From positions 1-34,630 of the forward strand of contig NZ_BAFW01000376.1 of assembly GCF_000308535.1 (NCBI RefSeq): 34,630 nucleotides of DNA, given 5' to 3'. Of the stretch, positions 15,037 through 22,543 are shown one piece after another. This stretch comes from Nocardia cerradoensis NBRC 101014. GTDB taxonomy: Bacteria; Actinomycetota; Actinomycetes; Mycobacteriales; Mycobacteriaceae. Each line of letters begins with the position of its first letter. Position 1 is the first letter of the stretch. Below the pieces are notes generated by a model. The model saw only the letters and a program-made list of their open reading frames with translations. It ran no database searches and had not been told where the DNA came from. Made by a program: the position numbers and the translations under genes.

Positions 15037-15440
15037 GCCCGGCCGCACTGGGCGGCGTGGTGTTCGACACCGCCGCCGTGGTGGGCTGGACGCGGCGGCT
15101 GCCGTATGTGCACGCGGTGGCGTGGGCGACGGCCGAGGCCGGTCACACCATCGTGGTGCCCGCGGCGGTGGCGGCGGCGGGGCAGGCGCTGATCCGGCCG
15201 GATCGGCTCGATATTCTCGCGGTGTTGCTGGAGCTGCCGCACACCGTGGTGACCGGATTGGACACCGGCGCGGCCTCCCGGGTCGCGGCGCTGCTGGCCG
15301 GGCGCTCGGATGCCGATGGCCTGGTGGCGGCCGGACACGCCGCCAGTGAGGCGGTCTCTCGCAATTGGCCGTGTTTGACCGCTCGGCCGGATATGTTGCG
15401 ACGCATCGACCATCAGGTGCTGGTCGATCCGCTGCCCTGA
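15033..15440 (+). CDS. PIN-like toxin candidate with incomplete acidic site
   Basis: A 135-aa protein coupled to the RHH gene (GTG 15033 overlaps its stop). The fold pattern is PIN-like: an initial strand with Asp12 (GGVVFDTAAVVGW), HTIVVPAAVAAAG, PHTVVTGLDTGAA, RSDADGLVAAGHAA with Asp93/Asp95, and NWPCLTARPDML with Asp120. PIN toxins (VapC) are Mg-dependent RNases; however the usual Glu after VPA(x)V is absent here (AAAGQAL), so the active site may be altered or the protein may be inactive. Position, length and coupling are the main support for a toxin role. Alternative: a nuclease-dead PIN partner that only acts in DNA-bound autoregulation. Confidence 0.7.
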   Translation: MSPAALGGVVFDTAAVVGWTRRLPYVHAVAWATAEAGHTIVVPAAVAAAGQALIRPDRLDILAVLLELPHTVVTGLDTGAASRVAALLAGRSDADGLVAAGHAASEAVSRNWPCLTARPDMLRRIDHQVLVDPLP

Positions 15441-15489
15441 CCGACCGCGGCCGCGGCTGCCGTGCGACGACGAGGAGAGGACCGCGACC

Positions 15490-16032
15490 ATGTCAACGGC
15501 CCTGAGCCCCCGGATTTCCCGGCTGCGCCAGCTGATCGACCATCCCGCCACCGGCGCCGCCGAACGCGATGCCGCCCAGCGCATGCTCGATCGCATCCTG
15601 GCCAAGCATCCGCAGGCGGCGGGGCCGCGGGGTGACCGTGACTACGGTCCCCGCTATCACCGGGTGGGCCGGCATGCCACGTTGGCGAGCATCGCCGAGA
15701 TGATCAGTCAGGACATCGCTTTCGCGAAGATCTTCAGCATGCCGCAGCATCGTGCGGAGCTCGCCGAACGGTCGCCGATCCGCGATGCGCCCATCGAGAT
15801 CTCCTATTCGGTGGCGACGCCGTACGTCGGCAAGATCATCGTCACGATCGAGGGCGTGCCGCGGGAGTGGGGCTGGGTCAGCGACTGCGGGATCGACAAT
15901 CCCAGCCCGGCGTTGCAGGAGCTGGCCGACGAGCTGGCCGAGATCATGAACGCCTACAACCACGACGGCAGCGATATCGGCAAACGCTTCTTCGCCTGTG
16001 TGCGGGTACCCGAGCGGACCTTGATCTGGTGA
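15490..16032 (+). CDS. Hypothetical protein with DUF2786-like N-terminal helix pair
   Basis: A 180-aa soluble protein. The start ATG 15490 follows GAGGAGAGGA (15470-15481). Residues 9-40 (RISRLRQLIDHPATGAAERD followed by AAQRMLDRILAKHP) resemble the short helical repeat of DUF2786-type phage and plasmid proteins. The middle (SYSVATPYVGKIIVTIEGVP; WGWVSDCGIDNP) has beta character, and ELADELAEIMNAYNHDGSDIG is helical. I recognise no catalytic motif. Such proteins occur in phage-derived regions, so a mobile origin is possible. It ends 4 bp before the convergent lysR stop. Confidence 0.7.
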   Translation: MSTALSPRISRLRQLIDHPATGAAERDAAQRMLDRILAKHPQAAGPRGDRDYGPRYHRVGRHATLASIAEMISQDIAFAKIFSMPQHRAELAERSPIRDAPIEISYSVATPYVGKIIVTIEGVPREWGWVSDCGIDNPSPALQELADELAEIMNAYNHDGSDIGKRFFACVRVPERTLIW

Positions 16033-16036
16033 CCCG

Positions 16037-16978
16037 CTAGCCCGATGTCCGCCCGTGGGTGGATGCGAAAGGTGTTGCGGCGCTGCGTAATGCGTCGATG
16101 ACGGCGGTGGCCGCGGGGGTGAGCGCGGCGGGTGAGCGGATCAGCGACAGGCGGCGCAGTTCGGTGGCGGCGCGGTCGTGGGTGCCGGTGAGCACGCGCA
16201 TCGTGATCACCTCCGGCGGCAGCGCCGGGAACAGGCCGGAGGGGACGGTGGTGACGCCGCAGCCGGCGGCGACGAGGGCGAGTTTGGCGAGCCAGTCGCG
16301 GGCGCGGTGGGCGATGTGAGGGCGGCCGGGCAGGCCGGGCCACACGCCCAGCAGGGGTTCGGTGGTGGCGGAAGGACTCGCGATCCAGCGGGCGTCGACG
16401 AGTTCGTCGACGGTGACGGTGGCGCGCCCGGCGAAGCGGCCCGTGGCGGGGGCGGCGACGAGCAATTCGACATCGGTGAGCTGTTCGACGATCAGCCGGG
16501 GCAGTTCGGTGTCGGGTGGCCGGTGCGGCGGGCGTGAGGTGATCACGGCGAGATCCAGGCTGCCGGCGCGGATCGCGCGGACCAGCGCCGGAGTGGTGCC
16601 TTCGCGGGTGAGCACGTCCAGGCCGGGATGGGTGCGTCGCAGGGCGGCCAGTGCGGTGGGCACGAGGACCACGCCCGCGCTGATGAGGCTGCCCAGGCGC
16701 ACCTGGTGGGTGATGTCGTCGCCGTCGAGGTCGCGTCGTGCCGCGTCCAGGGCGTCGAGGGCGACGCGTGCGTGGCGCAGCAGGGTGAGTCCGGCGGGGG
16801 TGAGGTGGACGCCGGTGCGGTGGCGTTCGAACAGGGGTTTGCCGGCCTCGCGTTCGAGGGCGGCGGCTTGGCGCGAGATTCCGGATTGGGTGTAGCCGAG
16901 GGCGGTGGCCGCGGCGGTGAACGAGCCGCGTTCGGCGACCTCGGCCAGCACCCGCAGCCCGGCCGGTGACAGGTACAT
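16037..16978 (-). CDS. LysR family transcriptional regulator
   Basis: A 313-aa regulator. The winged helix occupies residues 1-65: LSPAGLRVLAEVAERGSFTA, then AATALGYTQSGISRQAAALE and REAGKPLFERHRTGVHLTPAG, the canonical LysR HTH. Residues about 90-290 form the co-inducer domain (VRLGSLISAGVVLVPTALAA; LDLAVITSRPP; LVAAGCGVTTVPSGLFPALP). Divergent from the MDR oxidoreductase, with a GGCATA-N5-TATGCC dyad at 16987-17003 only 8 bp before its start, so it probably controls both itself and the oxidoreductase. The inducer is unknown. Confidence 0.93.
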   Translation of the reverse strand: MYLSPAGLRVLAEVAERGSFTAAATALGYTQSGISRQAAALEREAGKPLFERHRTGVHLTPAGLTLLRHARVALDALDAARRDLDGDDITHQVRLGSLISAGVVLVPTALAALRRTHPGLDVLTREGTTPALVRAIRAGSLDLAVITSRPPHRPPDTELPRLIVEQLTDVELLVAAPATGRFAGRATVTVDELVDARWIASPSATTEPLLGVWPGLPGRPHIAHRARDWLAKLALVAAGCGVTTVPSGLFPALPPEVITMRVLTGTHDRAATELRRLSLIRSPAALTPAATAVIDALRSAATPFASTHGRTSG

Positions 16979-16986
16979 GACACTAC

Positions 16987-17003
16987 GGCATACCAGATAT
17001 GCC
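16987..17003. promoter_or_regulatory. LysR-type operator candidate
   Basis: GGCATA (16987-16992), CCAGA, TATGCC (16998-17003): a perfect 6-bp dyad that also fits the T-N11-A LysR box. It lies in the 101-bp gap between lysR and the divergent oxidoreductase gene. Confidence 0.65.
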
Positions 17004-17079
17004 AGGTTCTCGCTGGTGGCATGGCCGGATCGCGACCTACGTTGGCGGGCAGACGATTCGGAAGCAGGAGGAGTGGGCG

Positions 17080-18183
17080 ATGCGTGCGGCGATGTTGGAG
17101 CAGTTCGGGCGGCCGTTGACGGTGACGACCGTGCCGGATCCGGAGGCCGGGCCGGGTGAGGTGCTGGTCGATGTGCTGGCCACCTGTGTATTGCCTTATG
17201 CGGCAGAGGTTTTCGGTGGTGCGCGCAAGTACCCGCTGGAGCCGCCGGTGATTCCGGGAATGGGCGGGGTGGGCCGGGTGGTGTCGGCCGGCCCGGATGC
17301 GACCCGGCTGCGGCCCGGTGACCTGGTGTGGTGTGATCCGACGGTGCGTTCCCGCGACGACGCGCGCACCCCCGACATCACGTTGCAGGGCTGGAGTTCG
17401 CGTGGGCCGGGCGGGCTGCGGTTGTCGCGGTACTTCCATCACGGTTCGTTCGCGGAGCGGATGGTGGTGCCGACCGAGAACGCGGTGCCGCTCGGTGACG
17501 TCGATACCGGGGATGTGGCCCGGTGGGCGGCGCTGGCGGTGTCGCTGGTGCCGTACGGGGGTCTGCTGGCGGCGGGTCTGCGCGCGGGGGAAAGGTTGCT
17601 GGTCAGCGGGGCGACCGGCAATTTCGGAGGTGCGGCGGTGGCGGTGGGACTGGCGATGGGGGCGAGCCGGGTGGTGGCTCCCGGGCGCAACCGCGCGGCT
17701 TTGACCCGGTTGCGCGACCGGTTCGGTGACCGTGTCGCCCCGGTCGAGCTGACCGGTGACGAGGAGGTGGATCGGCAGGCGATGCAGGCCGCGGGCGGGG
17801 GGCCGGTGGATGTCGTGCTCGATATGCTGCCGCCCGCGGCGGCTGCGCGGGTGGTGCGGACCGCGGCGATGACGGTGCGGGAGTTCGGGCGCGTCGTGCT
17901 CATGGGCGGGGTGGGGATGCTGGGCGGTCCGGATCTGGCGCTGCCGTATCCGTGGCTGATGCGCAACAGTGTCACGGTGCGGGGGCAGTGGATGTGCCCG
18001 CGCACCGCGGTCGGCGGGCTGATCGAGCTGGTGCGGTGCGGGCTGCTGGATCTGTCGAAGGAAACGGTCACCACCTTCGGGCTGGACCGGATCGCGGCGG
18101 CGGTCGAGCATGCCGCGGCCCATCCCGCGGCGTTCGATCGCACGGTCGTGTTGCCGCAGCGGCGGCCACCACTGCCGGAGTAG
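17080..18183 (+). CDS. MDR (medium-chain) dehydrogenase/reductase lacking zinc ligands
   Basis: A 367-aa protein starting at ATG 17080, with AGGAGGAG 6-13 nt upstream. N-terminal GroES-like part to about residue 150; the Rossmann part has LLVSGATGNFGGAAVAVGLA (about 187-206), an NADP-type loop, then MGASRVVAPGRNR. The zinc site of alcohol dehydrogenases is missing: the usual GHE segment reads PGMGGVGRV and no structural Cys cluster is present. It therefore belongs with quinone-oxidoreductase-like or zinc-independent MDRs. Substrate unknown. Divergent from LysR with a shared operator, so probably induced by the LysR ligand. Confidence 0.88.
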   Translation: MRAAMLEQFGRPLTVTTVPDPEAGPGEVLVDVLATCVLPYAAEVFGGARKYPLEPPVIPGMGGVGRVVSAGPDATRLRPGDLVWCDPTVRSRDDARTPDITLQGWSSRGPGGLRLSRYFHHGSFAERMVVPTENAVPLGDVDTGDVARWAALAVSLVPYGGLLAAGLRAGERLLVSGATGNFGGAAVAVGLAMGASRVVAPGRNRAALTRLRDRFGDRVAPVELTGDEEVDRQAMQAAGGGPVDVVLDMLPPAAAARVVRTAAMTVREFGRVVLMGGVGMLGGPDLALPYPWLMRNSVTVRGQWMCPRTAVGGLIELVRCGLLDLSKETVTTFGLDRIAAAVEHAAAHPAAFDRTVVLPQRRPPLPE

Positions 18184-18184
18184 G

Positions 18185-18200
18185 TAATACGCGGGTATTA
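18185..18200. promoter_or_regulatory. Operator overlapping the -10 box of the small-gene pair
   Basis: TAATAC (18185-18190), GCGG, GTATTA (18195-18200): perfect 6-bp dyad. A -10-like TATTAT (18196-18201) overlaps its right arm, 9 nt before GTG 18211. A RHH protein encoded by the second gene would be the natural ligand. Confidence 0.65.
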
Positions 18201-18210
18201 TGGTGGCTGC

Positions 18211-18504
18211 GTGGAGTACGCATGGTGGATCGGAATCCACTCGTTCCTGGCTCGTGCCGAGGTGGCGCCCTGGGAGGTGATGGAGGTGCTGTATTCGTCG
18301 CGGCGCTGGCCGCGCCCGGCCCGCACCCCGGAAGGACTGCCCGTCACCACCGTGTGGGGCCGCACCGATGCGGGACGTCCGCTGGTGGTGATGCTGCGGA
18401 TGCGGCCGTCGCCGGAGTCGGCCGGCACCTGGGAGATCGTGATGGCCGCGCAGATGCGCCCGCAGCAGCTCGAGGAATACACCGCATGGGAGGCGAACCG
18501 ATGA
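18211..18504 (+). CDS. Small protein, toxin candidate of a TA-like pair
   Basis: A 97-aa protein starting at GTG 18211, with only a weak GGTGG before it and possibly a 3-nt leader. Visible features are an aromatic N-terminus (MEYAWWIGIHSF), a helix with Pro-Trp (EVAPWEVMEVLYSSRRWPRP), strands VTTVWGRTDAGRPLVVMLRM and a terminal WEIVMAAQMRPQQLEEY. The strand pattern G(R/T)..GRPLVVmlr recalls the small RelE/BrnT-like toxin fold, but I see no catalytic motif I can name. The ATGA overlap with a RHH gene and the palindrome over the promoter are the reasons to propose a toxin. It could instead be a partner protein of an uncharacterised regulator. Confidence 0.7.
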   Translation: MEYAWWIGIHSFLARAEVAPWEVMEVLYSSRRWPRPARTPEGLPVTTVWGRTDAGRPLVVMLRMRPSPESAGTWEIVMAAQMRPQQLEEYTAWEANR

Positions 18505-18824
18505 CCGACAAGCACATCTTCGAACCGAAGCCCGGCGCCGACCCGCAGGCGGTCGTGGACGCCCTGGTGTTCGACGACACCGCCGCCGCACCCGCGCTGC
18601 CGCCGACCGGCGAGGAGATCGAACGCGGCATGGTCACCACCTCCCTGAAACTGCCGAAGGATCTGCGCGACCGGATCCGGGAGGCGGCCGCCGAACACTG
18701 CATCACCCCGTCGATGCTGATTCGCCAGTACATCGAGATGGGGTTGCTCGCCGAACAACCCGGCCGCATGATCCCGCTGTCGGATGCGATCCGGGTGCTG
18801 AGCAGTCTGCGTCCCTCCGCCTGA
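18501..18824 (+). CDS. CopG/RHH-type antitoxin-like protein
   Basis: A 107-aa protein beginning at ATG 18501, four bases before the end of the upstream gene (ATGA). The N-terminal half (FEPKPGADPQAVVDALVFDD) looks flexible and may wrap the partner. Residues about 48-85 form an RHH unit: MVTTSLKLPKDLRDRIREAA, then AEHCITPSMLIRQYIEMGLL, a good match for CopG-like dimers that bind DNA through the strand. The gene order (putative toxin first, RHH second) resembles BrnT/BrnA. Its likely operator is 18185-18200. The stop is 10 bp from the convergent MutS-like gene. Confidence 0.82.
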   Translation: MTDKHIFEPKPGADPQAVVDALVFDDTAAAPALPPTGEEIERGMVTTSLKLPKDLRDRIREAAAEHCITPSMLIRQYIEMGLLAEQPGRMIPLSDAIRVLSSLRPSA

Positions 18825-18834
18825 GGCACGGCCC

Positions 18835-20298
18835 TCAGTCGAGTTCGGTGGCGGCCCACAGGTCGTAGCCGTGCCCGCCGGGCTCGGGCGGCCCGGGCAC
18901 GATGCGGTGGGTGCGGGTGCCGTCGGGGCGGCGTTCGGCCCGCAGGAAAAGATCGCCCGGATGCGCCTCGGCGTAGCGGGTGCGGGCGTAGTCGTGGAGG
19001 TGGGTGACGAACACGACCTTCACTCCGGCCTCGGTGAGCGCGCGCAGCAGCGGCCCGGCGATACGGCCGGCGTCGCGTTCGCCGGTGGCGGCGAACGCCT
19101 CGTTGCACAGCAGCATCCCGTGCGGCCCGATCCGGTCGACCACGGCGTTCATGCGGACCAGCTCGTCGGCGAGTTTGCCGTAGGACAGGGTGTGGTCCTC
19201 GTCGCCGACGAAGTGGGTGAACACCCCGTCGCGGACGTCGGCGGCGAATTCCTCGGCGAGGACGAACATCCCGGCCTGCATCATCAGTTGCGCGGCGCCG
19301 AGGCTGCGCAGGAACGTGGATTTGCCGCCGTTGTTGGCGCCGGTGACGATCAGCAGCGATCGCCCGTCGGCGGCGAGGTCGCTACCCGCGACCGTCGCGG
19401 GGGCGGGGCCCAGGGCCAGGGTGAGGTCGCGCAGCCCGCGGCAGCGCAGCCGCGGCGTGCCCGGCGGGTGGGGGTGTGGCAGGCAGTAGGGGGTGGCGGC
19501 GCGGTCGAGGTGGTCTCGCAGGATCAGGCAGCCGAGGTAGAAGGCGGTTTCGTCGCGTAGGCGCAGGAAGAAGGCATGCAACTCGTCGGCTGCCGCGGCG
19601 ACGACGTCCGCGAGTTCGGCCAGCGCGTGATCCTTCAGCTGCATCACCGGGTCGGACGTGCCGTCACCGTCGGCGATCGCGTCGAAAACACTTGCGCCGC
19701 GCGACAATCCGAATCGGGTCCGGCGCGCGGGCGGTGGCCGGTGGACCACGACATCGGTGATCTTGTTGCCCGCGCCCAGGCCCGCTTCGAATTCGACTCC
19801 GTGGTCGAAGCGCAGCGCGCTCAGCTCGTCGCGCACCGCCCGCAGGTAGGTGTCGTCGAACTGTTTCGTGGTCGCGATCAGGTCGGTCCAGCCCGCGGCG
19901 GTGACGCGGTCGCCGTCGCGTTCGAGCAGGGTGCGCAGTCGGCGCAGCAGTTCGAGTTGTTCTGTGAACGGTGGCAGCGCGAGCACCAGGGTGCCGGTGG
20001 CGCGCCGCCCGGCGGTGGATGTCCAGCGCCGCACCGACGTCGCGGTGGTGGCGATGTCGTGGACGGCGCGCACGAGGTGCGGGTTCGCGCAGCAGTCGGT
20101 GAGCACGGCGTGGCGGTGGGAGATCACCGCCGGATCGGCCGGGGCGGTGGCGATCACGGCCCGGACCGCGTCGGCGGTCGCCGGATCGCTGTCGGCGATC
20201 GTGTCGAACAGGGCGGACAGGCCCAGATCCTCGAGGGCGGTGTCGCCGAGCGCGGTGGGTGCGGGGGTGTCGCCGGGGTAGAGCAGCCGGACCATCAT
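18835..20298 (-). CDS. MutS domain-V ATPase-like protein 2
   Basis: A 487-aa protein starting at ATG 20298, which overlaps the reading frame of the upstream MutS-like tail in ATGA. The C-terminal ABC-type ATPase part has Walker A GANNGGKST (about residue 316) and a Walker B-like LLCNEAFAATGERDA, then VVFVTHLHDYA with the switch His. These are the MutS domain V hallmarks; the mismatch-binding domain I and connector are missing and the N-terminal 300 residues are helical lever/clamp-like. DNA-mismatch recognition is therefore unlikely; homologous pairs in actinobacteria have no assigned role. It probably heterodimerises with its neighbour. Cytosolic. Confidence 0.85.
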   Translation of the reverse strand: MMVRLLYPGDTPAPTALGDTALEDLGLSALFDTIADSDPATADAVRAVIATAPADPAVISHRHAVLTDCCANPHLVRAVHDIATTATSVRRWTSTAGRRATGTLVLALPPFTEQLELLRRLRTLLERDGDRVTAAGWTDLIATTKQFDDTYLRAVRDELSALRFDHGVEFEAGLGAGNKITDVVVHRPPPARRTRFGLSRGASVFDAIADGDGTSDPVMQLKDHALAELADVVAAAADELHAFFLRLRDETAFYLGCLILRDHLDRAATPYCLPHPHPPGTPRLRCRGLRDLTLALGPAPATVAGSDLAADGRSLLIVTGANNGGKSTFLRSLGAAQLMMQAGMFVLAEEFAADVRDGVFTHFVGDEDHTLSYGKLADELVRMNAVVDRIGPHGMLLCNEAFAATGERDAGRIAGPLLRALTEAGVKVVFVTHLHDYARTRYAEAHPGDLFLRAERRPDGTRTHRIVPGPPEPGGHGYDLWAATELD

Positions 20299-20441
20299 CG
20301 CGCCAGCCTCGCGGCCACCGCGTCGTAGCCGAGTCCGAAGCGGTCGGCGAGTTCGGTGGCGTAGGCGTGGCCGTCGGCGGGTCGGCGCACGATGCGGTAG
20401 CTGCGGTGTGCGCGGTCGTGCGGGTCTGTCAGTGCCACCAT
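20295..20441 (-). pseudogene. Out-of-frame C-terminal tail of MutS-like protein 1
   Basis: 48 codons from ATG 20441 to the TGA at 20297-20295: MVALTDPHDRAHRSYRIVRR, then PADGHAYATELADRFGLGYD. This is the normal C-terminus of a MutS-like ATPase and follows directly from the VVS residues at the end of the upstream frame. Its stop overlaps the start of the next gene (ATGA), which indicates the tail was, or still is, translated. It could be reached by reinitiation at ATG 20441 or ribosome shifting. Confidence 0.7.
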
Positions 20442-21817
20442 CTCGACACCACCTCGGGTCCGGCTTCGGCGAGGTCGTCGAAGAAGCTCACCCACACCCC
20501 CCACGCGCCGCGGCGCACGATGTGGGCCAGGACCTCACCGGCGATGCGCACGCCGTCGCAGGTGGTGGTCGTGGAGAAACTCTCGTTGAGCACGATCAGG
20601 GTGTCCGCGCTCGCGGTCCGCAGAATCTCGCGCATCGATCGCAGCTCCGTCAGCAGCCTTCCGTCCGGGTCGCCGGCGTGTTCGGCGCGTTCGAAGTGGG
20701 TGTGGATGCGATCGGGCAACGGCAGCCGCGCCGTGTGCGCGGGGACCGGGCCGCCGAGCGCGGCGAAGTACACCAGTTGCCCGATGGTGCGTGCGAAGGT
20801 TGTTTTGCCGCCTTGGTTGGGCCCGGTCACCACCGCCAGCCGCTGCGGGCCGTCGAGCTGGAAGTCGTTGCACACCACCGGGTTCGGTGAGCGCAGGGCG
20901 AGGGCGAGGTCGTAGGCGCGGTCGGCGTGGATCGGTTCGCCCGGTGCGGCGATCTCGGGCAGGCACACACTGCGCCCGGTTCCGGCGGCGCGGTGGGCGA
21001 AGCGTCGGTAGCGCAGATAGAACTGCATGCCTCGGTCGAAGTCGGCCACCTCGGGGGCGATGAAATCACGGTGGCGGGTGGCGAATTCGGCCAGTCGCGC
21101 GAACGGCGCCGGATAGTGGGCGGCGACCCGGTCGAGGATGTGTTCCTCGGTCTGGTTCATATCCGGCCACTGCGGTCGTGGTCGCGGGTCGTGGCGGTGG
21201 GGTGCGCCGAAGCGGGCCAGCAGATGTGTCACGGTGGCGGTGTAGTCGAGGGCCGGGTGGGCGGGGCTCACCTCGAGGGTGCGGTCGACGATCCGCAGCC
21301 GATATCGCACCTGCGCCAGCGCGGCGTGCGCGGTGTCGATGTCGTCGGCCAGTGTGCGCAGATCGCTACTCGCGCAATAGGTGTCGAGGTAGGTGTGCCA
21401 TCGCCGCAGGGCGCGCGATCGCAGTGGCAGTCGTGCGGCCGCGGTGTGCAGTGCGGTCACCGCCGTCACGTAGTCGGCAGCGGCGTCGAGGTGCAGGCGG
21501 TGGCGCTGATGGGGGTGATACAGCTCGCCCGCGACACGCAGCCGGCGCCGTACCCGCCACATGGCGATCACGAATTCCTCAGCGGCGGAGTGGGTTTCGC
21601 CGTGGTCGAGGTCGGTGAACACTTCCTGGCGGAATCGGACGGTGTCGGGGTCGCGGACCGGGCGGTGCAGCAGGGCGGTGAGGTCGTGGTCGTCGGTATC
21701 ACCGACGATGGCGGCGATCAGCGGTGCGATCTCCAGATCGGTCAGCGCGTCCGCGCCGACCTCGACGGAGGCGACGTGCTCGGCCGGCACCGGCCACAAC
21801 ACGCTGACGGTTGGCAT
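20429..21817 (-). CDS. MutS domain-V ATPase-like protein 1, frameshifted near the C-terminus
   Basis: A 462-aa open frame from ATG 21817. Walker A is GPNQGGKTTF (about 336), Walker B-like TLIVLNESFSTTTTCDG, and VSFFDDLAEAGPEVVS follows before the frame ends in RWWH. A GAGA instead of GA near 20442-20445 moves the last 48 conserved residues (20295-20441) out of frame; with one GA removed the protein would be about 509 aa. As in its partner, only the ATPase and helical core of MutS are present. The two genes are coupled and probably make a heterodimer. Divergent from marR, 176 bp away. Confidence 0.82.
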   Translation of the reverse strand: MPTVSVLWPVPAEHVASVEVGADALTDLEIAPLIAAIVGDTDDHDLTALLHRPVRDPDTVRFRQEVFTDLDHGETHSAAEEFVIAMWRVRRRLRVAGELYHPHQRHRLHLDAAADYVTAVTALHTAAARLPLRSRALRRWHTYLDTYCASSDLRTLADDIDTAHAALAQVRYRLRIVDRTLEVSPAHPALDYTATVTHLLARFGAPHRHDPRPRPQWPDMNQTEEHILDRVAAHYPAPFARLAEFATRHRDFIAPEVADFDRGMQFYLRYRRFAHRAAGTGRSVCLPEIAAPGEPIHADRAYDLALALRSPNPVVCNDFQLDGPQRLAVVTGPNQGGKTTFARTIGQLVYFAALGGPVPAHTARLPLPDRIHTHFERAEHAGDPDGRLLTELRSMREILRTASADTLIVLNESFSTTTTCDGVRIAGEVLAHIVRRGAWGVWVSFFDDLAEAGPEVVSRWWH

Positions 21818-21890
21818 TCCCCACCCACTTCCCGCGCCGGCCGGATCGGATGAACGACCCGGTAGGGGGCTTTTCGGTCAGGCTAGCCAC

Positions 21891-21914
21891 ATTACTTACC
21901 GGCCGTCAAGTAAT
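21891..21914. promoter_or_regulatory. MarR operator candidate (marR/mutS-like gap)
   Basis: ATTACTT (21891-21897), 10-nt spacer, AAGTAAT (21908-21914): perfect 7-bp arms in the 176-bp gap between the mutS-like gene and marR. AT-rich promoter-like DNA (TTAGTAAATGATAG) follows directly before marR. Confidence 0.65.
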
Positions 21915-21993
21915 CGCAAGGGTAATGAGTGAGGGTCCTGCGAAGTTGCGCAGCCAACTACACAGTTAGCTTAGTAAATGATAGGGTGGAGTC

Positions 21994-22437
21994 ATGTCCG
22001 GAAAGCCTGCGCCCACAGCCGCCGCGGTGGCGAGCGATCTGCGTGTCGCCGTCAGCCGGCTGCTGCGGCAGCTGCGCGCTCAGGCCGAGGGCAGCGACCT
22101 CACCAAATCCCAGAGCTCGGTCCTCATCCGCCTCGAACAGGGCGGGCCCGCCACGGCCACCCAACTGGCTCACGCGGCGGGAATGCGCCCGCAGTCGATG
22201 GCGAAAATCGTTCGCGCGCTGGAAGACGCGGGTCTCATCGCGGGCACACCCGATCCGGCCGACGGCCGCAAAACCGTCCTGGACCTGACCGAGGCCGCCC
22301 GCGACGAATTCCGCACCGGCCGACGCGCGAAAGAGGACTGGCTCACTCGCGTCATCGAGGCCGAATTCACCGACGCCGAAATCCGGCAACTCGCCGACGC
22401 GGTCGGGCTGCTCGACCGCATCGGCCGCGCCGGCTGA
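21994..22437 (+). CDS. MarR family transcriptional regulator
   Basis: A 147-aa winged-helix protein with ATG 21994 behind GGGTGGAG (5-6 nt). DNA-binding region: GGPATATQLAHAAGMRPQSM, AKIVRALEDAGLIAG and the wing PDPADGRKTVLDLTEA. It heads a probable operon with the isochorismatase-like gene (106 bp on) and the MFS exporter, a common MarR-exporter layout in which a drug-like ligand relieves repression. The 7-bp-arm palindrome at 21891-21914 may be its operator and would also affect the divergent mutS-like gene. Confidence 0.92.
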   Translation: MSGKPAPTAAAVASDLRVAVSRLLRQLRAQAEGSDLTKSQSSVLIRLEQGGPATATQLAHAAGMRPQSMAKIVRALEDAGLIAGTPDPADGRKTVLDLTEAARDEFRTGRRAKEDWLTRVIEAEFTDAEIRQLADAVGLLDRIGRAG

Positions 22438-22543
22438 TCGAAGCGCCCACAACCGAAATCCGCGACCCGCCACCGGGCTCGCGCGATCCGGCGCGCGCCG
22501 ACCCCGGTGCGTCCGAAACCGCACGCCAGCAAAGGAATTCGTC

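Noticed and set aside
16543..18591. 682-codon open frame on the minus strand across lysR and the MDR gene
   Set aside because: No motif; it overlaps two well-supported genes and is rich in Arg/Pro/His.
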